NCBI RefSeq assembly: GCF_910592395.1
Contig: NC_088310.1
Span: 22,325,501-22,389,500, forward strand
DNA: 64,000 bases
Direction of reading: 5' to 3'
Source of the DNA: Lineus longissimus
Lineage: Eukaryota; Nemertea; Pilidiophora; Heteronemertea; Lineidae
The notes under the pieces are model-generated. The model worked only from the letters and a program-made list of their open reading frames with translations. It was not told the origin of the DNA and ran no database searches. The position numbers and the translations under genes are program-made. Position 1 is the stretch's first letter. Each line of letters opens with the position of its first letter. This document shows positions 23,848-38,800 of the stretch, one piece after another.

Positions 23848-26800
23848 TCCTAGCATTTTTCTCCATCTTAGCTTGGCTTGTAGCAGATGGGGTCAGGATG
23901 TTTGGGCTCGGGCTGCTGGCTGGCAAAATCTATCAATGAGATGATCAAGTCAATGTCTCTTGCTTTACATTTTTGCAACAAGTCAAACACTAGGACAGTT
24001 TCCTAATAGACAAGTGAAATCTCATGTTTGGTGAAAAGTTAAATTTGTGGGCAAGTAAAACAAAGTTCAAACATTGGATTTGTGAACTGAAATACTCAAT
24101 ATTGATAGTGATATATATGTAGTGTGATTAATGATATAAGTTTTACTATGTCTAATCGTGAGAACCAGTATGATAACATGCATAGCTTGATACCCTGGCG
24201 AAGGCAAAAAGTTCGATCGTCAGGCTCCTTCAGCTATGATCAAATCAATATTGGCACAACTGGTTTGTGCTGATTCATACGAGCTTCCTATGAAATTGGG
24301 ATGACTCCAGTAATTTCCCAATAATCTCTTCCAATATTTTTAGCGATGGTCAATGCAGTTTGTCTTCCTGGTGGGGAACTTTTCTTCCAGGGAATATTAT
24401 TGTCATGTGCTCCAAAAAAAGGACATTCAGTGCCTCGCTGTACTAATCTTTAGGTTCATGTATCAAAATCAATGAAATCAATTGAATTTGGAACATTTGT
24501 AGTTATGGGAAGAATCTCATTATCTATTAGCACAAAGAAGATATAAATTGGTGTTGAGTGCAATATGTCACTTTGTGTAAATTGTTAAGACGTTCAATTT
24601 ACGCCTGCTACATACGATTCCTGTATTTGAACACTGCCCTTCCAAATAAGGTTGTAATGGAAGTTGTTTAGAGGTTGTTCATGTCTTATTATGAGATTCT
24701 TGTGTTTTTATGAACCATGGTAGTCTTCCAGTTAAAAAGACAGAATAAGTGCCAACGTTAACTTTAGTTTATCTGTTGTGTTTCCCAGCTTATAGTATCT
24801 TAATTCCTGAAGGCTATGATTAGCAATCATCCATGCTTCCAGTGTCTTCATATATGTAGCTTCATATCTGGTTTGAGCTGTAATTGATCAAATAACGGCA
24901 TCGACCTGATTCTCTGTGGTAATCTAGCTACTTCAGCTAGACTGTATAAAGTGTATAAATGTGTCGTAATGAAAATTGAAAGTTACTATAGTGACATCAT
25001 ATGATGTAACTAAACCTGTTATGGTTTAACGTCAGTTGATGCTTAAATAGGCTAGCCAGCACTTTCCCAGCCATCCTGATGCCTTTACACAGACCAGTCC
25101 TGTTTTTGCGTGAACCCCAGCACCAAGTCGCTCATTGCACCACCAACAAGTTGCCATAATCACTTCCGGCAGACGGCATTATGGCAGATGGCAGCACGTT
25201 TGGCAAAGGTTGAAGAGCATTGTGTATGCCCCTTCACCTGCAATCTTAGAATCTCAGGACTGTCAGTCCAGAGACTCTGTCTTGATTTGCATAAGAGATA
25301 TACTTTTTCAATGGGGTAATTACTTGGACCTGAGTGAGAAGTGGTCAGACAGCTTTGCCTACAAACTAGCTTATGGGCTATGAAAAGTGACCAGTAACAT
25401 ATTTTCTTAACACATCAGGAATCTGTGTATCATGTTGCCGGTTAAGAGTCTGGTCCGAGTATAGATGATTCTGAATAAGAATATTAATAAAAGCTTTGCC
25501 ACTTCTTCTAAATAATCTATTCTTTCCAAAGGACTTGATAGAGTTAACTCTTCAATGTCATATAATGTGACATTTGTTGCAATATTGGTCAGGTCAATAC
25601 CATTTAAATAACCATTCTTGTGCTGCCTTCTGTTGGTCAAATATCGTCTAACCAGAGCTTTCAACACTACTTCTTACTATAACTGTGTAGGTTTGAAAAC
25701 TTCTTGCAGATGATCATGGGGAAAAGGCTCTACTTATAAAAGTCACAGAGAATGATCTCTCCAAAGTAACCATTTTCCCCTTTTGGTTAAATGGTGCCGT
25801 TTCCCCGGCTGTTTCAGAGCATGATCTTGTGTAAAATGATGGTGCAATAGAAATGGTTTTTAAAGAACTTCTTCTTGTTTTTTAGATCAAACTTGAGTTC
25901 TGGTTAAAGGCCTACTTGTACAAAATTTTGATAAAAATCAGAAGTACTTGGAGCGGTGTCTATCTTGATTGCGTAAAGACCGGTTTAGCTGAACCACACG
26001 TCATTAACAGTTTTGCTGCTCATATGAAGTCCTATCCTGTGATCATCTGTATCCCCTGTCTTGCATACTGTCTTGAGTTGTCCTTTGCTATCTAAAAACA
26101 GTTCTAGTTTTGTCAAGATTGAACATGAGCGTCACAATGAAGATCTAAAAGTGAAATGTACATATCACACTGGCATACTGCTGTATGAGATTTTTGTGGG
26201 AAGAAATGTAATCTAGTGGTAGAATGTATATATTCCTATATTTCAGTCAGTTCAGTCATTTATCATATACCCATAAGTGTTTGAATTTTTAACTGTGATA
26301 TGATCATACATTATGTCTCGATCATGTTGTGTTTAACAGAAATATGAACCGTTTTGCATATGATGCAAAAGTTTACCATGTTTACGAGGAAAGCAGTGGT
26401 CTAACTCCAAAATTGACTCAGATCATCACTGAAATAAAACAGTCCTTTTAATCATCATCACTTGGCATCATAATCTTTCCTGCCAAAGTGAACAGTATTA
26501 AAAGATAATCTACTTAATAGCTAAATTTTTCCATCTCCGCTCGTGACATAGTTCAAAATGCATCACATTTTAAATAACAGCTCACAATCCTTTTTTTGTT
26601 GGAAAAAAACTAATTTTGAAGAAATAGATCACAATTATTTCAAAATTGATTTGATTTTTTTTGAAGTTTTTTTTTCTTTGAGGGGTATATGATAAATCAG
26701 GTGTATACTTATAATGTGCCATATCTTTGTAATGTTCATTATATATCAGCCAAGTAAAAAATCTATGCCAGAAGGTGTTTGTGGGTCTATTTTTTATGGC

Positions 26801-29800
26801 CCAGATGTGAACGTATGTTTAAACAATGATAGTTAGGAATTTAAGACTTCTTCTCGTATTTCAATTACAAAACTAGAACAACTCTTTCCACGCCATTAAT
26901 GACTAAAAGGCATTTAAGATGCTTGAGAATTTTCATCAGAGAGTTGGGCTTGTAACTCTTAGTTTTAAGTTGAGTTGAAACCGGGTAAACTGATTGACAA
27001 TGAAAATATTTCTATCTATAATTAGCGAAGTCCTTCAATGGTTACTTGGACCTACAGCTAGCCCCATTAACTGACTGTATGGTTCCAGCCACTTTGATAT
27101 GTAAATCCTTCTCCAAGTCAGCTTTGGAGAATGAAATTACAGGCTGATACGATTTGATGTGCAGAATGATGGCCGGATGTGGTTAAAATTTAGTGGGTTG
27201 GTTTTGAACGATGACCAAGGTGGTTTTGTGATTTACAAGTACCAGTATAGTTTCAAACTGTCATTAAGAAAATATTTATTTGGGGATGGGGATCCGGGAC
27301 ATTCAAATGAAGTACTTTGATTTGGCTAAAACTTATCTAATTTCAACTGCCTTTATGAGTTGGGGTGTAGAATAATAATCCTGCCAAATACACCCTCTGT
27401 CAAGAACTGACAAGAATTTCTTTTTCCTCAGTATCATTCAGCTGTGTAGCTGTTCTTCCTGTTGACGAGGACAGTTTTATTTATTTTGGCTACACTGCTG
27501 GTTAAAATGATTCATTGGGGCCTCTTCTTCTAAAATTCCTGGGCGCGATTTTTCTTCCCAAATCTACTTGCGTATAAGGATATCAAGCAGATATTAAATT
27601 TTCATCTATTTTTTTCCCCACAGACGTCATGCAAAAGATGCCCCCCTCTTCTCCGCATGTGTTCTGAGACAGAACAAGATATAACTTAGACAGGCCTATA
27701 CTGAGCCTTGGTAATCATCATATACATTTTGTAACATTGTGGCTCACCATAGTTTAATTGTTAGCCATGTTGAAAATTGCACAATTGGTAAAAAGAACTT
27801 CTCAGTGTACGATTTCTGGAATTGTGTGGATGCTATGTCGATGTTCTTATTGTTGGAGACAGCCACCTACAGGAGATATGTAGATTCCTGAAAGTTGGGA
27901 AGGAGCCTATTGTCCAAATAAGTACCATCAAGATTTATGAGTAATAGCAGGGAAAGTACAGTCAACATCTAGTGTAGTCAGATTGGTTGACATTAGTTTG
28001 CTCATCTTAATAGTGTGCATTCTGTTAGACAAACATTGTTTTCATTTGCCAGAATTAAACTTGACCCAAATGACCTAAGAGAATAATAGTTTTTGCTCCT
28101 ATTACCGGGCAACATCATTCTGCACCCAAATCGTTAAGTATCCATCAGTAGTACATGTATAGTCTGTTAGTCAATACACACCTCATCCAGTAACTCATTA
28201 GTTCATCATGATCAGAGTTGGTAAGTTCAAAACTTATGTTTTCAAAGTGACTTCGCATAATCACTGTGGTGAAGTCCTGTTCATAAGTAAGCCTGTTTAT
28301 GAAAATTGTTATAGTATTCAATTTTGAACTTGTGCGGTGATAATTAGACTATGATGATTTGAACATATTTGGTGCCTTTGAGAATTTCTAAATTTGAGGT
28401 GTTTTCGGATACTTGCAAACTTGTCCACATAATTCTTTTTAAAGCTGATCTAATGCATGTTTCTTTATTTCACTGAAAGACTTTGCATGCCTATAATAAC
28501 ACAGCATGTCGCTTTTACTAGAATACTCATATTTCCATTGTAGCTGTTAGATGAGCACTGATCAGTCACCAGAAGTATATATAAACTGCAGTAGACATAG
28601 ATTCAGTAGAACACTCATAGAGAGGTTTCATTTACAAATGATTTTTTCACCAGATTATGCACTCCGAACTTCTAGAGCCATTTTCCAAACTGTTTTGCTG
28701 TTTCAACGCTTTATTGGCAAATAGTTGTGGAAGAGGCCGGTATTAAGTATATTATACCCGTCATCTACGTGATAGCCATGAACAAAATGAAGACATACTG
28801 AGCTTAACGTATTTGTGTTCAGGCATTTGGCAACTGATGTATTTGGCAGCTGATGAAGAGATGTTATTGTCCCAAGTGGCCATTTATGACCGATGCACTG
28901 GCCTTGCTTTCACAGCATAAAGCTTTGTATCCAATGATGATTTCTGAAGATGTTAAATACATCTTCATCCAAATTGATAATGAAGACTCGGTAGTACATG
29001 TTTCTGATTTGCTCAAAGTTTGTTGACTTTTTCTTCCTAGATATGAAGTTCTTTTGTTATTTTTGATAGTCCTGATTATGCATTACATAAGTTTTGAAGA
29101 TAGATACCGGCAGTAGAAACAATTGAATCAGTTACTTCTGGTTGTTTTGAGTTTTGATTTAGATTAATTTCATTATGTACATGATTAGGTAGCTATACCT
29201 GTGTAACCAATCTGTGGCTACCATACGATTTCTCTATTGAATAAAAATATATAGTATCGTATCTGAAAAAGGTGTTTTTTTCCCTGGAGTATGAAATCTT
29301 GAATTGAATGCTGATTGTAGGTACTCATTATTATGTTAATACTAAATAAATGAGGCATGCAGTTACTTTTCAGCTTCTGTTTAATCATTGACTTCTTATT
29401 ATTGTTTTTTGCCTGATTTTTCTTCTCCAACTCTGATCATAATGACTAACCCTGTGCCATTGGAAATTGATATTAAAGTGTGTTTTGTGACTAGTGTGCC
29501 AATTTTCAATTAGTTGCCAGTTGGGCCTACCCAGTGATGATGGCATTACTTAACATTCTATAGATGATCAAAATATCCAATCATATAACCCTTAGAAAAA
29601 TGTGAGTGAAGAGAAATATGCAGTAGTAGCAAGGAAAAATGGTAGTTTTGCTGGCTCAATAGCATCAGTATGGCATAATGGCTCTCAGACAATTGTGAAA
29701 TACCTTAGAAATATTGAACTCCGTCCTTCGAAGGGTTAATGCTCACTTTCACAGACGATCTTAAGAAATTAATACTCATTTACTCTGATCAAACAATCGT

Positions 29801-32800
29801 GAATTCATTTCCAAATTTCTTGCTGTGACACTTATTCTCATTTAAATGAACTTCATGCATTTTATTCTCGTACTGTTCTTGTAAATGTGACTTGACTATG
29901 TTTTCTCTTGTAGACTGTCTGATAATGTCTCTGTTGTAACAGTGAAGCTGCCTGTCTAATGTTACTGAGATAATGCTATCTCTTCAATGCGTACTGTCCT
30001 CTGCTCTGTAAACTGTGACTCTGCCACAACCATGCATGGTACCCCTGGTAAAACGTGTCTGTCTTATCTACTTCTGGTCACTTCTGATGCTGAATGTACC
30101 TGACTGTACCTAGGATAGTCATACAAGTTTTGTGAAAAAAACCAAGTTATTCCTGCCTGAGTGAAGGGATGTCATAGTTTAAGCAGCTCAAGAAGAAGCA
30201 TCAGAATTTCCAGTCTTTTAAATTCTGTAATTTAGGGATATGCAATACTGTGTCACTATCTATATTACAGCACACATCCGTCTGTACTATCTAACCTCTT
30301 ATCAATGGCACCCCATTCAAAATACCCATGTTAGACCCAGCTTGCGTCCTCGGTCTCACTGAGACTACTCAAAACCCCCTATCATGTGGTGTATAGTCTC
30401 CCTCTTCACCGTCAAACCATACCCATTTAAATATTTTAGAAAACGGTTTTCCTCTTGCATTTCTGATTAACTGAATAAAGTTTTGACCTTTTTTGATGAT
30501 GAATTGGTTAATTTTGAGATTTATTTCACCTTGCTCAATCTTTGATTCGTTTGATTCTTATTTTCAACCAGTTTCTTATTTCTTGAAGTAACTGAAATAT
30601 CAAACTTAGCTTTCTGCTCAAGTTTTCTGTGCTTATTGCTCTCTTCCAGTACAATTCGAAAAAAAGGCCCTCACTGAATTTCAACCTGCTAAATAGAACT
30701 TGAGAGGTATTTATCATCTATCAAAACTATCTAAAAATTTTTATCAACCCTTTTACACTTACCTAGACTCAACCCGGGTTTATGTAATATTCTTTTCACC
30801 CGCATGAATATTCATTAACCCAAGTGACTTTTCTCAATTGTATTACGAAAAACTGCGACCCATGGAGTATAGCTGTCTCGTGTAAAAGGGTTAAAGCACC
30901 ATGAGTGATTATACATCCCACTTCAAAGTTTGGTTTTAGTAGTCTTGGTTGAACCTGGGGACACTGTTTTAGCTCTTTTAGGCATCCTTACACACTCTTC
31001 ACACATCCTTATCGCCTCACTCTATATCATTCCTGGTATGGGGTTATTAGTAATATCCTAACCCCTGACAACCACACATATATAAATTATCAAGCGGACC
31101 TGTTTGCATGTTGTTCCACTTCAATGCCAACCAAATTGATGACCACTGCTTATCACAAGTTCACCAATAGATGTCATCCAACATCGTGAGCCCTCCGTAT
31201 CCATGGTTACATGTACTGTCCTGTCAGATGTTCTGTATGAATATGTCAATTCACAGCCATTGCATTGCGCAACGTCACGATGGGCATCACAGATCTTTTA
31301 CACCTTCACTGAGTGTGCAACTTGTACTTGACTTAAATCACCACCACACATTTTGATTTGCTCTTAAGTGTCATCTTCACAACGTGTAACTATTCCACCA
31401 AAATGCACAAATAATTGACAAATATGTCTAAAAATGCTATAAAACCTAATTTCAGATTTAATTGTTTTTTATGTAGTTTTCACCTTGATGAAACCTAAAC
31501 TGTTATCCTGTAGTTTTTCAGCACTTAAGATATGATGGTATTGTTTTTTACCATGTGTACATATTATCCACCAATATTAGACCAGCACGTATATTGTTAA
31601 ATATAATGCGCCTTCTAAAGGTGTTTTTTTTTCCAGTGTATGCATTCATAAATGTGCCAGCACTTTTTTGCTGCTTCAGGTCCACTAAATAAAAATTTTT
31701 GCTGTAACTAACTGTAACTTTAAGAAGCTGTAACGTTTAGATATAGCATCCTATACCCCAGTCCATACCTTGCATTTGCATTCAGTGATTGACGTGTGCT
31801 CTAATAGCCCTGCTGGTTGGCATGGTCTTTAAATCTCAATTCCACCCTTATATCATGATAGGCATATATGTTGAAACAACCCCTCACAGTTAGCCTCCTT
31901 GCACGATAGAAATTTCACAACCGTACTCCTTTTATCTGTCATGTTTATTGTTATCTTTCGGAAATTGCTCGTAGAAGACATTTGGAGGAGCGAGTTGGTC
32001 CATCAGTGTGGTGGCTGTCTAATATGAGATGCTAAATTCCAATTCTTTAAGTGTTGATGATCTACTAATCATTGTTGCAACATAATTTTAGATTTAGTTT
32101 GTGTTTTACTCCCCAGATGTCTATACCATTCGTGATTGGCCTCCAGCTGATAAGTTCTGATTTGGGGGCAACATTTTTCAATGACGTTTTCTAAATCTTT
32201 CCAATTACTGAACTGTTGTATTGAATTAGTTGGGGAAATGATGGATCAAGACAAATGCTTTAGAATCTTGATGGATAATTCTTTGTGATCTTTTGAAATT
32301 TTCGCAAAAAATGGCATATAATAGAATGTGGTACTGGTATCTCATTTACATTTTGTCATTCACTTCCACAACTAACTTCCTGATACATAAAGGTAAAGGT
32401 AGATTGTTATAAGCAGTGATGAGCAAATTTGGTTGGTGTATAAATCATGAGAACAGTTTCTATAATGATATCATTGACCTTCAAAAGATAGGACATTTCA
32501 TGGTTAGAAGGGTGCTCTGCTGAAAAAGTTTGTTTCATTTTCATGATTTGGGAGGTCAACTCAAATATCGAACTCGTGTACATGTAATTTCAACTCCAAT
32601 GCAATAACCATTGAATTTCAGCAGCATTGGAGAATTTCATCTACCACCAAATGAAAAGAGCAAATTTGGTTTGGCAAACATTTCACAGTCTAGTGAATTC
32701 CTTAGTACGGGTTGTGTCCTTTATTTTGGGTTGGGTCCTTTGAGTAGAGCCACAAGAGAATATCTTGTCCTTTGAGGGTCTTGTGTATTAGTGAAAATAT

Positions 32801-35800
32801 CTTCTCTTTAACCCAAAGTGTCTGGACTAGCTGTCACATTGAATATATGAGACTACCAATATGCAACAATGTGATGGTGATTTAGTCAACTTGGGGTGGA
32901 TCTGAGTGAAATTTTTGCAAGTGGTAGTTTGCCACTGCATTGCATGGGTTTCCTTGTAGACCTTGTAGTTTTCACCAAGTTCATTTCACCACAGAGGTTG
33001 AGCAGAACTGCTGTACATTTTGTCCAGTATAATCTGTGCACATTGCAATCTGTACATGCCTCTGGGAGAAACCATGGCTGAAGTTGCATATAATTAAAGC
33101 TATTTATCTACAGTGGGATTTTCTATAAGGCCATTGAGAAATGATGTCATGACCTTGCATCTGCTACCAAAATCGGTGCTGTTGATGGAAGTTGCTTTAT
33201 TGGCCGCTTTGGAAATGAACTATTGTGTCTGTTATGTCTTAACAGTATTGCATGAAGTGTGCAGTGTGAACTTGCAAGCATTGTGTGATCCAAACTGTTG
33301 TCTCTATCGCACATCTTTCAGATCATGGTCTCTTTCAGATCAGTCAGAGTGACACCAGTGACCTTTTTGACCTTTAACCTGGAATGCCTGATCCCTGATG
33401 TCTCAGTTTGTCTCCTATATTGTAGTCAAGTCTTATAGAATGCATAGATGTCATGGTCCTTGTAAAAAGACTGAATTATTTCTGCCAAAATATCTCCTGC
33501 TATTTCACCATTAAAGTGAGGTGCCATCATCTCCATCTTGTTTCGGTTGCAATTTTCCTGACATCTATCCATTCAGTCTAGTCTTTGTTGATACTAGATC
33601 TGTGTTGCAGCACCATTGACCCAATGGTCTTGAGAGTGTTCTAACCTAGTTGTGTAAGTTGTAACCGTGAAATCCATAACAAAACCACTAACATTCCTCT
33701 AATTTCAGTGCAGTTTGGTTCCTTATTTGAATAGGATCCAACCACAGAAATAAATTGCCATACATGTATCTAACAGAATAGTTTCAGTTTATTCCTGCTA
33801 CCTTGACTTGAGTATAGGTCTGTTAGAATCTTCTTTTGGCTGTTAAAATATTCTTTGGGTTTGGTGAATAACCTATTGCCTAATTCCTAATTTACCTTTA
33901 TACATCTCATCATATGCATTAGTTTAATACTATTTTTCATATTGTTCAAAGTGGTTTTACCTGCCTACATGTATACATGTATGTTCCCTTGCATTGGTTC
34001 CATGACAAGAACTGGTCTTTTAATGATGCACATGCAGGCTGCGCAGTTTTAAAATCAATTTTTGTATTGATTTCCAAATATGTCTCCTATATCTAACCTC
34101 ATCCAGACCCTTGCTATAACATACGTGTAGCCTCCAGAGGATATCATACATACGACTGGAGAAAGATTTATTCCAGTTCCCTTTAAGATTTGCCTTTATC
34201 AAAATCTTGATCCTCTACACATTGCTCTTTACAGAGAAAAAGCTACAGGAAATTATAGAATATCTTCTGAAATGCACAGTGTACGTAGTTCACACACTTA
34301 ACTGAATGTGCATGTGACTTACTCTAACATCTCAGCCAATTCTACACTGGAGATAGAAGGCAGAATTTGGAATGTGCATGAATACTGCATTTTCTATTCC
34401 TGAACTTCTTTGGAAAGGTTTCCAGTTTCATCCTACATACATGTAGCCAATTGATTGATGTTTGTTATCGAGCCCAAAAAATCTGATCGCACAGTGCCTG
34501 GGATCTGAATAAGTATTTTGAAAATAGAAAATAGTTTAATTAGTTCATTTTCTTTATACATGTACTTCCCCATACCTTGCTATGTCAGCGAGTGCATGCT
34601 ATTATCAGACATAGCGTAGCATGCACAAGAATGCTTATGTCCCCATTTCATCCCATTGCTAACAAAACAGAACTGTCTATGTCGTATTGCTTGTGGAAAA
34701 TACGACAGATAGGCCACGCAAGGTCGATTAGGATATAACAGCAGAATATAGCAGTTTAGAAGTAAGTTGCATACATGTAGGTAGAACTCCATCAGAAGAC
34801 CGACTGTCTGTGTGTTGAATTTCTGATTGTTGTTTTGACAATTTCTTACTCTGGTTATATATAATTAGATGGACAAAGAAAACGATCACAGATCTCAATG
34901 TGACCTTCAACTAAACCTTCACGTATTTTCGAATTACTTACCCAGAGGATTGAAAAGCATTTAAAGCATGTAAGCTGCCCCAAATGCCAATGATATCCAG
35001 CTTGCCCATTCTGAAATGCCTTACCACTCTTCCCTTGGCTGAACACAAGGTTTTAGAATGTAATAAACCCAACAAGGAACCTGCATTCTGATGAATACTA
35101 GAGGAATCTTAGGTTCGTGCTGATTTATTAGGGTTGTGCGTTGATGAGAAGGGATCGAGTTCTGGACTGTCGCACACCGATGATAACTTGGCATGTTATA
35201 TACCTTCTGCTGATGCATCAGAAATATGTTTTGCGATGCAGCATTGAGTTTAGAATGAAGCGCTTCATCATTTGTGATGAAAATATCGAACAGAGGCCTC
35301 CCTCTGGATTCATATTGCAGATTCCTTACTATTTGCTACCGCCAAAAAAGTATTACTTCAAGTACTACTTTGAAGTAATAAGTTTTTGCTGCCACTAATT
35401 GATACAGGATTACCATCAGGCATTCCAGGTTTAAAATCTTTTCCAATTGTCAGTCCTCTAAATGATGATGCATGTTTTGTGTCTTCCAGCAAACCAGATC
35501 GATTATACCAAAGTTGCCAAGTTTAAGCATTGGTGGACCATGACTCGCCTCCAGCACTGCACTCCTGTTTACCTTACTCCTTCAAGACACTGTTCCCATC
35601 AGTACTGCTGCACTCGGCACGCTCTAAAGTAGTTGAGCATCATGTATTTCCTTGCAGGTGGCAGACACACCGCTAATAAAGGAAGTCTCCGGTTATGAGG
35701 GATTGTCCTTGATCAAGGGTTGAAGATGCACTTTTTGTACTTGATGTACTTGACTTCAGTTCAGATTGGTGATGTCCATTTTCATTATCATATAACATGT

Positions 35801-38800
35801 GTGATAAGGTGCGTGCCTGTATGACTCTAGCTTGAATATTCAAGGGTTAGTATTGTGTCTTTAGACATGTTTGAAGAAACTCTTTATTGAAGTTTAACTG
35901 TGACAAGGCTTATTTTGAATAGATGAAGCCCGCCCTCTGGTTAATTTAAGAAAAGATAAAGAAAGATATTTGCGGCAAACTTCCTCAGTTGAGGGATGGT
36001 AAACAGCATGACTAACTGCCAGAATAGAGAAGTTAGATCGCTAGTCTATAATGTGCCATCATCTCTTGATCATGGTCGATACCACTGACTGGGGACATCT
36101 CTGCATTAATGGTTTGTCTGTGACTTGGGGTATATTCACCGATGTTGCTATTGGATGATGCACTGTAACTTTGTTCCTTAAAGCGTGGGCTAATACTAAG
36201 CAAATTCTCTAAACACCGGTTTGGTTTGACTTGATTAACATTCCAATTTTCTTCTTGTTCAGAGTGGATGTTTTGGCTAAGATTACAGTTGGGTTGGTCC
36301 TTTAAAATTGGCATAAAGAACAATCATAACTCAATTCTGATATTTTTCTGTTTCTCACATGACAGTGCTCATCACCTATAGCAACTGACGTCTGTGGCTA
36401 CTGGCTTTTGTAAAGTGCCAGCAGTGTATTTGGTTTGAACACTTTGTAGGCACACCTCAGTTCAACCTTTTGCTTTAAATCAGGAAGATGGCAAATAGTC
36501 ATTTGTTTTATGCAGGAATGCGAATGTCTTGATTGTTTGTTGGGTGTTTCTGTTGGGGCCAACTTTCTTCTCTGATGGTTGTGTTTACCTCTCTATCGGC
36601 TGTGTCCAGGTCAGTGTGTCCTTAAAAACTGTAGGTCAACTGGACATTTTCAAGTTTTGATTACATGTGTTTATAATAATGTTAGTAAAGGTCACACTGT
36701 TGTCAAAATAGTCCTTGTGAAGTTCATGGGTCAGTATATAGTTGTCACTTGATACATCTTTGTCTCTTTTTACGTGTTATTAAAGAAAAAAAAATTGGTG
36801 TTTTACTTTCTCTAGTAATTCACAGGGTCCTTATCTACCTTTATGCGATGAAAAAGACTTTAACTGCAAACACAGATTTTTTGAGTGCAAATCTGTCGCT
36901 TACATTCTGAAGGTCCGACCCTTTCCACTGCAATTCAGAAATCATCAAATAGCCAGTAAATGTTGTTATTAGGCAAGCTTATCATCAAGGCCTAGGCTGA
37001 CATGAGTCGTGGTTCATATAGCCCAGCTTCATGAGGTCCAGATCCAAGATCTTCATGAGAACAAGGTCAGTGGAAACGACCTAAATTTTGTGATTTTCCA
37101 AGGTTTTAAAAAAATTATCCATAATAATCGGTGTACAGTGGTGAATTTGACATTTCTGATATTTCAGCTGACAAATGACAAAGCTTTGTCCACTGTTTTG
37201 ACTGTTTGCCATCTCTCTGTTGTGACTGCTGCAGGTAACTCGGTAGAGTGGTCCTTCTCAAATGCCCATGTCATGCACTATTTTTATGTTGATAGCCATC
37301 ACATAGCTAGTAGACTTGATGGTAGTTAACACACACAGGATTGGATAGAAAATGTCCCCAAGAAATGCTTCTGCGCTGTATAAAATAATTAACAGCTGGT
37401 ATAAAGCTTCTTTTATCATTGTTATCTGAACAGTTATTTAGCTTATTTATCAAATTATTTAATTTTTAGGCCCCTTTCGTTGCATTGATGTAGGGCCATA
37501 ATAAAATCTCTTTCTAAACTGTTCCACTTGGTGTAAAATCAAATGGTAAAGACTCACGGTGGTTGGTGAAAATCTTGTACCGTACCTCACTTTAAGTGAT
37601 CCAGTATATGGGTACTTTGTCTTGGTACATTGCACATTAGCTATGAATGTGCAACTTCCTGGCACATATGGTACATTCAGTCTTTCATGGTTGCTTTTAA
37701 TACATTGAACATTTACAATAATAATTGGAACATCTAGTGCGTAAATATAAAGCCGAGTTATTTGATGCTTGTTTAATTCTATTGCGAGTCTACCAAGTTG
37801 ATTTAAGGTATGTCAATGATGTTATTTTTACATTCCCTGCACCTTAGTAATATTCTGGTCGGTAAAGTGGCTAAAGTGCCCTGCAAACAAGTGATTTGAA
37901 TCCCTGCAGCCTGTAATTATGATCACATGCAACAAAAAGTGCTTGTTTGCGATGGTCAACGCTGGTGCCTGCGACCAGCATTGGTGACTACCCTTACCTG
38001 CAATCAATATCAAATCCATTGATTACTGGCTTTACCTGCAGACGAGAGTCCTTTTTGTCGCAGATAGCAGAGATCATAATTGCAGGTCGCTGCAATTTAA
38101 ATGGCTCATTTTTGAAGTGCTTTAGGTGCTGAGATATACAGAATCAGACAGAAGGTGATTGGCTTAATTGGGACTGATATTATACTCTCCAAAGTGTGGA
38201 ACTCTTTATGGGCACATGCTGATAGCTGCTGGCATGCAGTAACCTGGGTTATCCTACCCCTTAAAATAGTTATTTCCCACATCTTGGAACCACACACCAG
38301 TTTACTGATAGTTCTCGAGATGTCAATGTCTTTTGGTGAAGCCAGACACCTCAAATATAGACACTTCAGCCTGACCATGCCCTGAAGTGAACACCCCACC
38401 TCCAATAATAGTCAACGTTAGATCAACGTTTAGGGAACACTCGCTGTAGATAAAGTTAACTTCATCTTGTAGTTGCAGGAATAATTTGTATATAGCAAGA
38501 TCTTTCCAACAGCTATTTGTGACATTCTTGCGACTGGAGGTGAAATTGACTTGAAGCACCTCACCTATCGGTGTTGGAATATTTCATGTGAATATTCTAC
38601 TGCAAAGTTTAATTTAATGCAAATTTAATTGAAGCACGTTCTGTAGTTGTATTGAGTTAGACTCGTAAGCTGATGTCGTGAGTTCAGAGAAAGCTGAGTG
38701 AGTTGTGCACACCATATTGAGACACTATTTTCTAAACTTCAAGAGATCGTTGATAAACAATACCGCCATGATTAAACTTATATATATATTACAGTTACAT